Assembly (NCBI GenBank): GCA_002298165.1 | Contig: DBMI01000057.1 | Span: forward strand, 1-42,788 | Direction of reading: 5' to 3' | DNA length: 42,788 nucleotides | DNA from: Desulfarculales bacterium UBA702 | GTDB taxonomy: Bacteria; Desulfobacterota; Syntrophobacteria; Syntrophobacterales; Syntrophobacteraceae | Shown here: positions 34,252 through 42,788 of the stretch, piece after piece | Position numbering within the stretch: the stretch's first letter is position 1 | Layout: the number at the start of each line of letters is the position of its first letter | Notes under the pieces: generated by a model | What the model saw: the letters and a program-made list of their open reading frames with translations, nothing else | Told to the model about the DNA's origin: nothing | The model's database searches: none | Program-made: the position numbers and the translations under genes

Positions 34252-35130
34252 TTAATTCTCCGGCTTTTCAGCAGCCCATTGATCCGTTACGGCAAATTTT
34301 CCGCCAGACTCCGGTTTTTGAATTGCTCTGAACTGCAAATTTTTACCGTCAACCGAGACCCCTACAAAGCTCAGGTTGTCGTCACCGTGAGACATTCTTC
34401 CAGCGTTTCCGGCATTTATGTAGTAGATATTCCCATAGCCGGCGCCGGAAATACTCCTCCGGCTGTATGAGTGCGTGTGCCCTCCGATCACTGCCCTCAC
34501 CCTGTCCGTGTGCTTGAACAGCATTGTCCAGAAAGGCTCGGCAGATGGCTCCACAGGCGGACTGTAATTGTGTAGTGCGATAAAAACGTGGTCAGCCTTT
34601 CCGGCGGAACTGATCGCCTTCTCTACCCATCCAAGAAATTCAGGATCGTTTAAGTCCTTGCCATAGGCAGTATATCTATCGATCGCAATGAACCTCACGT
34701 TCTTGAAATCAAAGTAGTAAGTAGCGCTCGACTGATCGAAGAATTCCAGTGGAAATTTCAGTAACGGCAGCACCTTATTCATCATAAAATCAACATCGGA
34801 GGGCGATTCATGGTTGCCCCTCACCGGAACAAACGGAACGGAATTTCCAATGATTTCTTCGTACATCCCGAAACTTACGGGAAGCGGATCGAGATCTCCC
34901 ACAGCGGCAACAAATGAAGGACTCGGGAATTTTGAATCAGTAGGCTCATTGCTTTTTAGCTGGTGAAGCGCAGCACGGTATCCCGGGTATTCAGACCGGC
35001 AGTCGGCAAAAAAAGCGAAGGACCATGGCTCCGCAAATGAACTCGATGTCCATGAACAAGAGAGAACAAGAGCGCCTAAAAAAGTCGCAACCAGCGCCTT
35101 TCTTGAATTGGCAATACTGTTAATTCTCAT
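34252..35130 (-). CDS. Exported metallophosphoesterase (calcineurin-like)
   Basis: 292 residues with a signal sequence (KALVATFLGALVLSCSW); the LVLSC could be a lipobox, or cleavage could follow SFA-EP. Calcineurin-like motifs are seen in order: FAFFADCRSE (the usual DxH is DxR here), AVGDLDP, VRGNHESPSD, FIALHNYSPP and AVIGGHTHSYSRR. The loss of the first-motif His may alter metal use. The enzyme should hydrolyse phosphomonoesters or diesters outside the cytoplasm; substrate unknown. The start ATG 35130 begins the signal peptide. It stands alone, upstream of nothing on its strand, and converges with the secreted-protein gene. Confidence 0.85.
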   Translation of the reverse strand: MRINSIANSRKALVATFLGALVLSCSWTSSSFAEPWSFAFFADCRSEYPGYRAALHQLKSNEPTDSKFPSPSFVAAVGDLDPLPVSFGMYEEIIGNSVPFVPVRGNHESPSDVDFMMNKVLPLLKFPLEFFDQSSATYYFDFKNVRFIAIDRYTAYGKDLNDPEFLGWVEKAISSAGKADHVFIALHNYSPPVEPSAEPFWTMLFKHTDRVRAVIGGHTHSYSRRSISGAGYGNIYYINAGNAGRMSHGDDNLSFVGVSVDGKNLQFRAIQKPESGGKFAVTDQWAAEKPEN

Positions 35131-35445
35131 CAGAGCATCTCCATTGCCAAGTTTATGTGAAGCCCGGGAACAAATAGGTAAAGATTCGGCGGCTCAGCTT
35201 TAAGAGCGGCCAAAAGGAGACCCTACCATAACCAATAGCTGTCAATTTAAGAAGTTTGATTGAGCTCCAGCAAAGTCGAATATGATAAAGCGTCGCTCCT
35301 GCGTCCTTCTGGCGGGAATCCAGCATTCCTGTATTGAATCAGCTTTATCCCTCTACCGTCCAAAAAATATAGGGGCGCCGGCAAAACCGGCGCCCCCATA
35401 CTAAGATCAACCGCTTATATTTTCAAATAGATGAACTCGATTTAA
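35131..35445. other. Intergenic region between the phosphoesterase gene and nuoN
   Basis: Besides the nuo terminator (35372-35396), it contains an inverted half copy of the palindrome found at 28-54 (about 35312-35325). A TTGACA hexamer on the minus strand (about 35239-35244) lies upstream of the phosphoesterase gene but lacks a good -10 at the right distance. No gene is seen. Confidence 0.45.
35360..35396 (-). terminator. Rho-independent terminator of the nuo operon
   Basis: On the minus strand GGGGCGCCGG (35396-35387), loop TTTTG, CCGGCGCCCC (35381-35372), then TATATTTTTT. The perfect 10-bp GC stem followed by a T-rich run lies 50 bases after the nuoN stop. Confidence 0.92.
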
Positions 35446-36870
35446 TCAAAACAGGCTCTTTGCCGCAGCTTCGGTGATATTCACGAACTGGTCGGGGAAA
35501 ACACCCAGATAGACCATCAGGGCCACCAGGATGAGACTCATGGCGTGAGTCCATCTATCAATGCGGATAGCAGGAAGCTCCTGTACCGGCTTCAGCAGGT
35601 AGGCGGCTTTAATGACAATCAAATAGTAATAGAGAGATATTGTGGCGTTGATCATGCCCACTATGGCAAGCCACAGATAGCCCTTTTCCACTGCGGCGGC
35701 AAATACCAGAAACTTACCGGTAAAACCGGCTGTGGGCGGAATTCCGGCCAGGCCGAAAAGACCCATCATAAGCGTCATGGCAAGTAGCGGAGAGCGCTTG
35801 TGAAGGCCGGCCAATTCCTTTATCTGCAGGTTGTGGCCGTCATCGGCGATCTTCATAATTACCATGAAGCATGCGTAGTTCATCACCAGATAAGCCATCG
35901 CGTAGTAAATGGCGGCTGCATAACCGCGACCGTCCAGTGCGAGGATACCCATCAGCATGTATCCGGCATGGGCGATACTCGAATACGCGAGAAGCCTTTT
36001 GATGTCCTTCTGGATAATGGCAACAAGGTTGCCGAAGGTCATCGAGAGGACGCATATGACTATCAGGAAGTTTACCAGTTCGTGGCTCGCGCCCATTGAC
36101 AATGCGCTAAACCGTATGATCAATGCGGCAGCGGCCATCTTCGAGGCAGTCGCGATGTAGGCGGTCACCTGGTTAGCGGAACCCTGATAAACATCGGGTG
36201 CCCAGATGTGGAACGGGAAAACCGCAAGTTTAAAAAAGAAACCGGCCAGTGCAAGCACAAGCCCGACTATTGCTACGGGCTGTCCGAACAACGCCGGCAG
36301 CTTGGTAATGATCTGGCTGACATAGGTGGTGTGGGTTGCGCCGAAAAGCAGGCTGATGCCGAAAAGCATCATGGCCGACGCGGTAACGCCGATCATGAAA
36401 TACTTGACTCCGGTTTCGGAGAATTCATCGGCGTTGCGGCGCATTGGCACCATCAGGTAGAGCGAGTACGACGAAAGCTCGATGGCTACATAGATGGTCA
36501 GAAGCTCAACCGAGCTTACCAGCATCATCATAGCCAGCGTGCAGATGAACATAAGGAAGTAGTACTCGGCGTGCTGCCTGCCGTCGATCCCTCTTAGCTC
36601 GCTCGATGAGAATATGATCCAGAAGGTGCCCATCGCGAGCAGAACCTTGAAGACCTGGCTGAAAAGATCCACGCGGTAGCAGTCGAAAAAGAGCATGCCC
36701 TGCTGGCGCGAAGCGGCAACTGTTACAATCAGACCAATTCCGGCCAGCGTAAGCGCCCATTTCTGAAGGGCCCATGGTTCGGACGTCTTTTTCAGCGAAA
36801 GGCCGAAATAGATGAGCGCCGCTATAGTGAAATAAAACTCGGGAAGGAAAAGAATAAAATCATTCATCAT
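35446..36870 (-). CDS. nuoN: NADH-quinone oxidoreductase subunit N
   Basis: 474 residues with about 14 membrane helices, an antiporter-like proton-pumping subunit of complex I. Key residues are in place: the TM5 Glu in YVAIELSSYSLYLMVP and the TM7 Lys in FFFKLAVFPFHIWAPDVYQGS; the next Lys-bearing stretch is TAYIATASKMAAAALI. It is the last gene of nuoHIJKLMN, 64 bases after nuoM. The start is the first of two adjacent ATGs (36870). A strong terminator follows. Confidence 0.96.
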   Translation of the reverse strand: MMNDFILFLPEFYFTIAALIYFGLSLKKTSEPWALQKWALTLAGIGLIVTVAASRQQGMLFFDCYRVDLFSQVFKVLLAMGTFWIIFSSSELRGIDGRQHAEYYFLMFICTLAMMMLVSSVELLTIYVAIELSSYSLYLMVPMRRNADEFSETGVKYFMIGVTASAMMLFGISLLFGATHTTYVSQIITKLPALFGQPVAIVGLVLALAGFFFKLAVFPFHIWAPDVYQGSANQVTAYIATASKMAAAALIIRFSALSMGASHELVNFLIVICVLSMTFGNLVAIIQKDIKRLLAYSSIAHAGYMLMGILALDGRGYAAAIYYAMAYLVMNYACFMVIMKIADDGHNLQIKELAGLHKRSPLLAMTLMMGLFGLAGIPPTAGFTGKFLVFAAAVEKGYLWLAIVGMINATISLYYYLIVIKAAYLLKPVQELPAIRIDRWTHAMSLILVALMVYLGVFPDQFVNITEAAAKSLF

Positions 36871-36934
36871 CTTGTTCCGTTACCTCGCCTCCAGCGGGAT
36901 TATACCGTGACTGTTCAGGCCCGCGGCACATTAC

Positions 36935-38395
36935 TTAGAATGAGCCAACGAACGGGATTACAGCACTCTGAATTACATCAAGCATCACCTTCGGGAAAAA
37001 CCCGAAGAAAAGAATAACACCTATCAGGATAATTCTCGGTACGGCCAGGAAAGGAGAAACATCGGGAATGTGCCCAAATTTCTCGTTTCTTTCGCCGTAG
37101 AAGGTCCTCTGCACGACACGCAGCATGAAGAGCGCGCTGATGATCAGGCCGACCATGGCGAAGATACCACCCACCGGGAAAACCTGAACGGCGGCGATGA
37201 AGACCAGCAGCTCAGCCCAGAAACTGGCCATGAGCGGCACGCCGATACCGGCAAGCGCGGCAATGATGAAGAAAGCGGAAGCAATAGGCATCGTTTTCGA
37301 CATACCGCCGAGTTCCGGAATCATCTTGGTGTGTGTTCGATCGTAGATGTAGCCGACCGAGGAGAAGAAGAGGGCCGTCATGACGCCGTGGGCGAACATC
37401 TGAAACACAGCGCCGTTGATACCACTGACCGTCATTGTGGCGAGTCCGAGGCCCACCATACCCATGTGGGAGACACTGGAGTAGCCGATGACATACTTCA
37501 AGTCAGTTTGCGCCAGGCCGACCAGCGCTCCGTAAACAATTCCAATACAGGCCAGGAGCGCCATAAGGTCCGACCAGTAGCCCAGCCCCTGAGGACAAAG
37601 CGTCATGCCAATCCTGAGGATGCCGTATGCGCCGAGCTTCATCAGAACGCCGGCGTGGATCATACTGACAGCCGTCGGGGCAGCAACGTGGCCAACCGGC
37701 GACCATGTATGGAACGGCCATACCGCGGCAAGGATTCCGAAGCCGAGGTAAAGCATTACGAAGAGGATCTTCTGATCGAGAAGGCTAAATCCGATTTTCT
37801 GAAGCTCGAAGAGGTCGAAAGTAATCGCCCCGCCCTGTACCCATGCATAAATGATCGCGGGAAGAATAAGAGCGCTTCCTGCAAGCAGGTAGAGGGTCAG
37901 CTTCATCGCGCCGTATTCCTTGCGTGTTCCACCCCAAATCGAGATCAGAGGGTACATCGGGAAGAGTGAAACATCATACCAGACGAACATCCAGAAAAGG
38001 TCCATCGACAAGAACATGCCATAGACCCCGGCGACCAGAAGGAACATTAGAGCAAAAAATTCCTTAGCCCTGTATTCCAGTTCCCACATGGTCCAGACGC
38101 CCGTGAACAAAACCACGGCGGTCAGGAGGAGCATCGGCATGTTGATGCCGTCAACGCCATGGAACCAATAAATCCCGAGGCTCTTCACCCAAAGGACGCG
38201 CTCGACGAACTGAAGCCCGCCTTTGCTGTGATCGAAATTGAAGTAAAGCCACAGAGTAAGAATGAGTCCGACGGTTGCCCAGAACATGCTGACCTGTTTT
38301 ACCAGCTTGGTCCGTTCCGGCGGGATAAGCAGGATCGTTAACAATCCAAAAACCGTTGACATCAAAATTGCCGTTAAGATTGGAAAACCGGTCAT
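36935..38395 (-). CDS. nuoM: NADH-quinone oxidoreductase subunit M, divergent proton-channel residues
   Basis: 486 residues with about 14 membrane helices. Overall order matches NuoM, including MIHAGVLMKLGAYGILRIG and YVIGYSSVSHMGMVGLGL. Two usual key residues differ by eye: the TM5 Glu (family FWE-x4-PMY) is Asp141 in VWYDVSLFPMYPL, and the TM7 Lys before PFHTW is replaced, reading GFGILAAVWPFHTWSPVGH. A related variant may exist in other Desulfobacterota, so this need not mean loss of pumping. Neighbours nuoL and nuoN keep the consensus residues. The start is ATG 38395. Confidence 0.95.
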   Translation of the reverse strand: MTGFPILTAILMSTVFGLLTILLIPPERTKLVKQVSMFWATVGLILTLWLYFNFDHSKGGLQFVERVLWVKSLGIYWFHGVDGINMPMLLLTAVVLFTGVWTMWELEYRAKEFFALMFLLVAGVYGMFLSMDLFWMFVWYDVSLFPMYPLISIWGGTRKEYGAMKLTLYLLAGSALILPAIIYAWVQGGAITFDLFELQKIGFSLLDQKILFVMLYLGFGILAAVWPFHTWSPVGHVAAPTAVSMIHAGVLMKLGAYGILRIGMTLCPQGLGYWSDLMALLACIGIVYGALVGLAQTDLKYVIGYSSVSHMGMVGLGLATMTVSGINGAVFQMFAHGVMTALFFSSVGYIYDRTHTKMIPELGGMSKTMPIASAFFIIAALAGIGVPLMASFWAELLVFIAAVQVFPVGGIFAMVGLIISALFMLRVVQRTFYGERNEKFGHIPDVSPFLAVPRIILIGVILFFGFFPKVMLDVIQSAVIPFVGSF

Positions 38396-38479
38396 TGGGT
38401 ACCTTTGCGCAAAGTGCCGTTTGAGTTCATGTCAGATCGGACCCTTCCAAACCGTCCGCCTGCTCGTAAACCATTGGCT

Positions 38480-38503
38480 GGATGCGCCCTTTCGGGCCCA
38501 TCC
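38480..38503 (-). other. Hairpin between nuoL and nuoM
   Basis: GGATG-C-GCCC and GGGC-C-CATCC form a stem of nine pairs with one mismatch around a TTTC/GAAA loop. It lies in the 123-bp nuoL-nuoM gap, the largest gap between the membrane-arm antiporter genes. No T tract; a processing or stability element is plausible. Confidence 0.4.
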
Positions 38504-38518
38504 GCCAAATCAATTGAT

Positions 38519-40459
38519 CTATACAATGAAGAACAGCATCGCCAGACCGGCAACCAGAACCATAATCAGCAGGTTGTACTGGAGCATTCCGGATTGCATG
38601 AAGCTGAACAGCCGGCCACCCGTTTCGGTGAAGAAGCAGATGCCGTCAATTCCGCCATCAATGATTCTTCGGTCGTTTCGGGTGAAGATGCTGGTAAGGC
38701 CCGAGTAAATGGCGGTATCAAGGAACCACCTGAAGAAGGCGTCCATGTACCACCGTGCATCGAAAAGCTTCCACACGGGCGGGAAGTAGCTCAGAAAACC
38801 ATTGCGACTGGCGCCTTTCCTGCCGTACTCGAACCAGGCAAGGATAATTCCCACAAGCCCGGCGGAAATCCCCAATATCACGAGCAATTCATGGCCGACG
38901 ACCCCGTGAGCTGCCCCACCAGTGGCTGCGGTGGACGCGTGCTTGACTGCGCCGCCTCCGGCCATGATATAGCCTTGTAGGGAGTGCTCGGCAAACCCGA
39001 GGACAACCGTCACGCATGCAAGGATCATAACAGGCACGGCCATTGCCCAGAAAAGCCCACCGTGATGCTCTTCCTTATGTCCGTGCGAATCCATTTCGTG
39101 GACCGCGTGCTTTTCCTCGATCCCGCCCTTTGGGAAGAGGAGGTGGAAAATCAGGCGGAAACTGTAATATGCGGTAAGAAATGCGCCGAAAAGCCCGGCA
39201 AAAAGCCAAATCGGGTTAGCCTGGGCATTCAATGCGCCAAGAATTGCTTCCTTGCTGAAAAATCCCGAGAAGGGCGGAACTCCGGAGAGCGCGAGGGCAC
39301 CAACGGTGATACAGATCATCGGGACCAACTGCTTGCGACCGCCCTGCTTTCCGATAACTCTCATATCATTGGTATGATACTCATGAATGAAGATACCGGA
39401 ACAGAGGAAGAGAAGGGCCTTGAACCCGGCATGGGTGGTCAGGTGAAATACACCGGCAAAGTAGCCGCCGGCGGCAAGCGACATTACCATCATACCGAGC
39501 TGGCTAACTGTCGAATAGGCCCAAACCTGCTTGAGATCATAGGTGGTCATGGCCATAGTCGATGCAAGCAGCATTGTGACAGTACCGATCGCCAGGGCAA
39601 TAAGCATTGCATTAGGTGAGGCGGCAAAGAAAGGGAAGATCCGGCTGAAGACGTACACGCCCGCGGCAACCATTGTTGCCGAATGGAGCAGTGCGCTGAC
39701 CGGGGTAGGGCCTTCCATTGCGTCCGGAAGCCAGGTAATCAGCGGGAACTGTGCACTTTTACCGACTACCCCGCAAAAGACCAGCAAGGCCGCCATGGTG
39801 ATGAAGCCCGTCGTGATGGTGCCGGTGCCGGGTGCGTTGTTCAGATCGGGAATCCCCAGGTTTCCAAAACCGAGCGTCAATATAATGATGCCCAGGAAGA
39901 ATCCGACATCACCGACGCGGGTCATTACGAAAGCCTTCTTGCCGGCCTGCGAAGCGCTGAACTTCTCGTAGTAGAAACCGATCAGCATGTAAGAAGCCAG
40001 ACCGACGAGTTCCCAGAAAATAAAGAGTTGCAGCAGAGTGGATGCAATGACCATGTTCATCATCGCCCAGGCAAACAGCGACTGAAATGCGTAGTAGCGG
40101 CTGTAGCCCGGATCGCCCGACATGTATCCCAGCGAGTATATCTGGACCAGGCAGGCAATCACCGCAACGATTGTAAGCATGAGCGCGCTTAGCGGGTCAA
40201 GGTAGTATCCGAAAGTAAGGTGAAAATTCCCCGAACTCATCCAGGCGGTCTCGAACCGGAACGGATGGCTCGCTCCGGCCACCTTTGCCAGGTTGAGCAG
40301 CGCGCACACTGCGGCCACAACGATTGACGTTACCGAAATGCGGCTCGACAGCATGGGATTGTGCCGAGTAAAAATCAGGATGACCGCCATCGAAAGAAAC
40401 GGCAAGCTTGTTCCGACTACAGTGGCGAGCAGGACGGGGTCTTTGAAAATTGCGTCCAT
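38519..40459 (-). CDS. nuoL: NADH-quinone oxidoreductase subunit L
   Basis: 646 residues, the largest antiporter-like subunit of complex I, with about 16 membrane helices. Consensus residues are kept: the TM5 Glu in LFIFWELVGLASYMLIGFYYEK and the TM7 Lys in GVVGKSAQFPLITWLPDAMEGPTPVSALLH. A His-rich loop near 440 (EKHAVHEMDSHGHKEEHHGG) is a local feature. The C-terminal part should contain the long lateral helix and final anchor helix (YNLLIMVLVAGLAMLFFIV). It begins with ATG 40459, seven bases after nuoK. Confidence 0.97.
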   Translation of the reverse strand: MDAIFKDPVLLATVVGTSLPFLSMAVILIFTRHNPMLSSRISVTSIVVAAVCALLNLAKVAGASHPFRFETAWMSSGNFHLTFGYYLDPLSALMLTIVAVIACLVQIYSLGYMSGDPGYSRYYAFQSLFAWAMMNMVIASTLLQLFIFWELVGLASYMLIGFYYEKFSASQAGKKAFVMTRVGDVGFFLGIIILTLGFGNLGIPDLNNAPGTGTITTGFITMAALLVFCGVVGKSAQFPLITWLPDAMEGPTPVSALLHSATMVAAGVYVFSRIFPFFAASPNAMLIALAIGTVTMLLASTMAMTTYDLKQVWAYSTVSQLGMMVMSLAAGGYFAGVFHLTTHAGFKALLFLCSGIFIHEYHTNDMRVIGKQGGRKQLVPMICITVGALALSGVPPFSGFFSKEAILGALNAQANPIWLFAGLFGAFLTAYYSFRLIFHLLFPKGGIEEKHAVHEMDSHGHKEEHHGGLFWAMAVPVMILACVTVVLGFAEHSLQGYIMAGGGAVKHASTAATGGAAHGVVGHELLVILGISAGLVGIILAWFEYGRKGASRNGFLSYFPPVWKLFDARWYMDAFFRWFLDTAIYSGLTSIFTRNDRRIIDGGIDGICFFTETGGRLFSFMQSGMLQYNLLIMVLVAGLAMLFFIV

Positions 40460-40466
40460 AAGCCGT

Positions 40467-40775
40467 CTATCCTTTCAGCCTTTGTGCCTGTTCGATGTTA
40501 ATCGAATGCATCTTGCGGTAGAGAGCCAGAATTATGCTCAAACCGATTGCGGCCTCAGCGGCTGCAAGCCCCATGATCGCCAGGGCGATAATCTGCCCCA
40601 CTACGGGCTCCGGGGTGAGGAACCGGTTGAAGGCCATGAAGTTCAGGTTTGCGCCATTGAGCATCAGCTCAACCGAAATGAGCATTCCTATGAGGTTGCG
40701 CCTCTGAAGAACGCCCACCAGGCCAATCGAAAAAAGAAACGCTGAAATGATGAGATAAGTATTCAGACTGTTCAC
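40467..40775 (-). CDS. nuoK: NADH-quinone oxidoreductase subunit K
   Basis: 102 residues with three membrane helices. The two conserved buried Glu residues are present (GMLISVELMLNGANLNFMAF and GLAAAEAAIGLSIILALYR), which lie on the central proton-transfer axis of complex I. The start is GTG 40775 with GGAGG eight bases upstream; it overlaps the nuoJ stop as GTGA, giving translational coupling. Confidence 0.97.
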   Translation of the reverse strand: MNSLNTYLIISAFLFSIGLVGVLQRRNLIGMLISVELMLNGANLNFMAFNRFLTPEPVVGQIIALAIMGLAAAEAAIGLSIILALYRKMHSINIEQAQRLKG

Positions 40776-41299
40776 GAACTCAACCTCCGGCTAAAACCGG
40801 CCGTGATAATCGCGCCGATAATTGCTACAAGCAGCACGAGTGAAATCACTTCGAACACCAGTTCGTATCGCGTAAGGAACATGTGCCCGATTGTGACAAC
40901 GGAATAATCCGTGCTGCGCTCGATTGCCGGGACCCATTTAGTCTTCAAGGCAACGCCGGCCAAACCTATAAAGAAGACGGCGCTGGCTGCAACGGCCATC
41001 ACCACCTTCGGCATGGGTCTCGGAGGCGTGTCCAAGTGGAGTGGGCGGGAGAGCATGATCGCAAATACGATAGCGATACATATTGCCCCGACGTAGATGA
41101 GCAACTGCATAAGCGCTATAAACAAGCTGCCCAGGAAAAGGTAAATACCCGCCACCCCTGTCAAAGCAAGGGCCAGGCCGAGGACGTTGTAAAGAATGTT
41201 GCGCGCAAAGACCGCAATGCAGGCTCCCGTAATGGTGAACCCGATCGTAATCCAGAATGCCGCTTGCGCCAGAGCGGTCAAGCTCGAGGAGGTATCCAT
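40772..41299 (-). CDS. nuoJ: NADH-quinone oxidoreductase subunit J
   Basis: 175 residues with five membrane helices. The family phrase GSLFIALMQLLIYVGAICIAIVFAIML covers the TM3 helix whose pi-bulge changes during turnover in known complex I structures. The C-terminus SLVLLVAIIGAIITAGF matches the last helix. The start is ATG 41299. A 226-bp gap, in which I see no gene, separates it from nuoI. Confidence 0.95.
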   Translation of the reverse strand: MDTSSSLTALAQAAFWITIGFTITGACIAVFARNILYNVLGLALALTGVAGIYLFLGSLFIALMQLLIYVGAICIAIVFAIMLSRPLHLDTPPRPMPKVVMAVAASAVFFIGLAGVALKTKWVPAIERSTDYSVVTIGHMFLTRYELVFEVISLVLLVAIIGAIITAGFSRRLSS

Positions 41300-41525
41300 T
41301 CTGATCCTTCACCGCCTAAAGATGTTTGGAGCATCCGTCGGACCCAAATAGCCAAGCCCGACAACTTCTTCCCTATTTCAGATTCGGTTCTACGGACAGG
41401 CGATTCTGCGCCGGCCGATGAAACCTATCCAATGTGCCGGGGGTTTTGGCCTTAAGCTGCTCCTTCCCCGGCTAAAAACAAAATCGGAACAGCCAATATT
41501 CTCACGGCGCAAATACGCCGTTAAA

Positions 41526-42020
41526 TTATGCAGAAGCCTCCGCGCCCTTGCCCTTCGGTTCCACAACCGGCTCCCTTGACGTCTGGGCGCCGTTGGTAAG
41601 ACGGGCAATAAGATCGAAGACGCAGTCGGTCCGAGTTTCCCCGACAATCTGGTATTCCTTGGAATACTGAAGAGTTTCGGTGGGGCAACTCTCGACACAG
41701 ATCCCGCAAAGACTGCACTTGCTGAAGTCGATTTCCCAATAGACGGCTGCCTTGCCCTTGCCGCCAACAACCTTCTCACCCTTAACCGTTATCACACCGC
41801 TCGGACACATCTTCTCGCAGGTACCACATGAAATACACTTGTGGGTACCGGTCTCTTCGAAGGTCTTGAGTTCGATATGACCCCTGTACGAGGTCGTCAT
41901 CTCGAGCCTCTTGCGCGGATACTGCACGGTAACAAGCGGGTGGAACAGGCGCCGGAAGGTAACTTTCATGCCCTCTACAAGGCTCCAGCCGCCAACAAGT
42001 ATTTCGTTCAGATAGCTCAT
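41526..42020 (-). CDS. nuoI: NADH-quinone oxidoreductase subunit I (two 4Fe-4S ferredoxin)
   Basis: 164 residues. Two motifs, CISCGTCEKMCPSG and CSLCGICVESCPTE, bind the tandem 4Fe-4S clusters N6a and N6b that carry electrons toward the quinone site at the membrane-facing part of the peripheral arm. The N-terminal amphipathic stretch (VEGMKVTFRRLFHPLVTVQYP) is typical. The start is ATG 42020, 21 bases after nuoH. The Ala/Glu/Lys-rich tail (EPKGKGAEASA) is not conserved. Confidence 0.96.
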   Translation of the reverse strand: MSYLNEILVGGWSLVEGMKVTFRRLFHPLVTVQYPRKRLEMTTSYRGHIELKTFEETGTHKCISCGTCEKMCPSGVITVKGEKVVGGKGKAAVYWEIDFSKCSLCGICVESCPTETLQYSKEYQIVGETRTDCVFDLIARLTNGAQTSREPVVEPKGKGAEASA

Positions 42021-42041
42021 GTTTTTAGTCCCAGTCCGATA

Positions 42042-42788
42042 TTAGAAAAGTTTCAGCGCTATTGCCGTCAACATCAGATTGGCCAAACTCAGTGGAATCA
42101 GGACCTTCCACGAAAAGTTCATCAACTGATCGAACCTTACGCGGGGGAAAGTCCAGCGCACCCACATAATGACGAAAATCAGAATGTAGGTCTTGATCAT
42201 GAACCAGACTATGCCGGGCAGCATCAGGCTGAATCCGAAAGGACCCTGCCATCCGCCGAAAAACAGGCTGGTTGCAACAGCGCACACGACAAACATATTG
42301 GTGTATTCAGCCAGGAAGAACAATCCGAAGCCCATGCCGCTGTACTCGGTATGGAAACCGGCAATCAACTCCGATTCGGCTTCGGGAATGTCAAAGGGTG
42401 CGCGGTTGGTCTCGGCCGTGGCGGCGATGAGATAGATGAGCGCGGCAAGCGGCTGAATGAATATAAACCAAACCTTGCTCTGTGCCTGAACGATATCGCC
42501 GAAACTAAGCGAGTGTACAACGAGACAAACGCTCATTACCGAAAGGAGCAGCGGGATCTCGTATGCGACGTTCTGGGCCACCGAGCGGATGGCGCCGAGA
42601 AGCGCGTACTTGTTGTTGGAGGCCCACCCGCCGGCGAGAATCGCAAGGACGGTAAAGGTCGAAAACGCAAAAACAAGAAGTACGCCCGCGTTCATGTCGC
42701 GAATAATCATTGTGGGGCCGAACGGGAGTACCAGAAACGCCATGAGAACCGGCCCGAAAACAAGTACCGGAGCAAGCAAAAAGAGCTT
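42042..42788 (-). CDS. nuoH: NADH-quinone oxidoreductase subunit H, 5' end beyond the window
   Basis: The C-terminal 248 residues are present; the frame stays open to the last base, so the gene starts outside. Conserved pieces are YEIPLLLSVMSV, ETNRAPFDIPEAESELIAGFHTEYSGM and FFLAEYTNMFVVCA. NuoH forms the quinone-binding chamber where the peripheral and membrane arms of complex I meet. It heads the visible part of the operon nuoHIJKLMN; nuoA-G, if present, lie beyond 42788. Confidence 0.95.
   Translation of the reverse strand, partial: KLFLLAPVLVFGPVLMAFLVLPFGPTMIIRDMNAGVLLVFAFSTFTVLAILAGGWASNNKYALLGAIRSVAQNVAYEIPLLLSVMSVCLVVHSLSFGDIVQAQSKVWFIFIQPLAALIYLIAATAETNRAPFDIPEAESELIAGFHTEYSGMGFGLFFLAEYTNMFVVCAVATSLFFGGWQGPFGFSLMLPGIVWFMIKTYILIFVIMWVRWTFPRVRFDQLMNFSWKVLIPLSLANLMLTAIALKLF

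Overview
The window reads as chromosome of a strictly anaerobic, GC-moderate Desulfobacterota (former Deltaproteobacteria), most like the Syntrophobacterales and sulfate-reducing or syntrophic relatives. This is inferred from a UGA-containing HdrA selenoprotein joined to an Flx-type NADH module, PAS/NtrC-type two-component systems with Cys-rich PAS domains, complex I genes, and abundant REP-like palindromes. No rRNA, tRNA or CRISPR was seen. Nothing here names a species.

Layout. 1-6.5 kb, mostly minus strand: an archaemetzincin-like protease, a histidine kinase/sigma54-activator pair behind a near-consensus sigma70 promoter, and an HDOD-GAF protein. 6.6-14.5 kb, plus strand: a five-gene redox operon. 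Its first gene is a roughly 1480-residue HdrA fusion in which an in-frame UGA, followed by a well-formed bacterial SECIS hairpin, must be read as selenocysteine. Genes for FlxD (MvhD-like), FlxC, FlxB and FlxA follow, then a terminator. A perfect TTGTGA-N6-TCACAA palindrome lies upstream. 14.8-25 kb is mixed: an unknown 412-residue protein, YjbQ, a probably frameshifted lipoprotein, a flippase/LPG-synthase-type membrane protein, a MmgE/PrpD + ComA-like pair, a three-PAS NarL-type kinase and a K+ channel with an RCK domain. 25.5-31.8 kb is a chaperone cluster, dnaK-cbpA-cbpM-clpB. 31.8-33 kb is a RAYT/REP element carrying a nonsense-interrupted transposase and a second copy of the clpB 3' end. 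33-35 kb holds a small membrane protein, a secreted protein and a secreted metallophosphoesterase. 35.4-42.8 kb, minus strand, holds nuoH (cut by the window edge), I, J, K, L, M and N, closed by a strong terminator.

How the parts work together. The HdrA-FlxDCBA operon would form a cytoplasmic flavin/iron-sulfur complex. FlxA, and possibly the GltD/NfnB-like segment inside HdrA, would handle NAD(P)H; FlxD would relay electrons to HdrA; HdrA would bifurcate or confurcate them between ferredoxin and another acceptor. No HdrB or HdrC is encoded here, so the usual disulfide-reducing site must come from elsewhere or be absent. Complex I on the other side of the window could link the NADH or ferredoxin pool to the membrane. 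Its NuoM departs from consensus at two proton-channel positions.

Most noteworthy: the selenoprotein HdrA fusion and its operon; the HcpR/CRP-like operator; a perfect 33-bp inverted repeat between dnaK and cbpA; the RAYT unit with a duplicated clpB tail; and the divergent NuoM.
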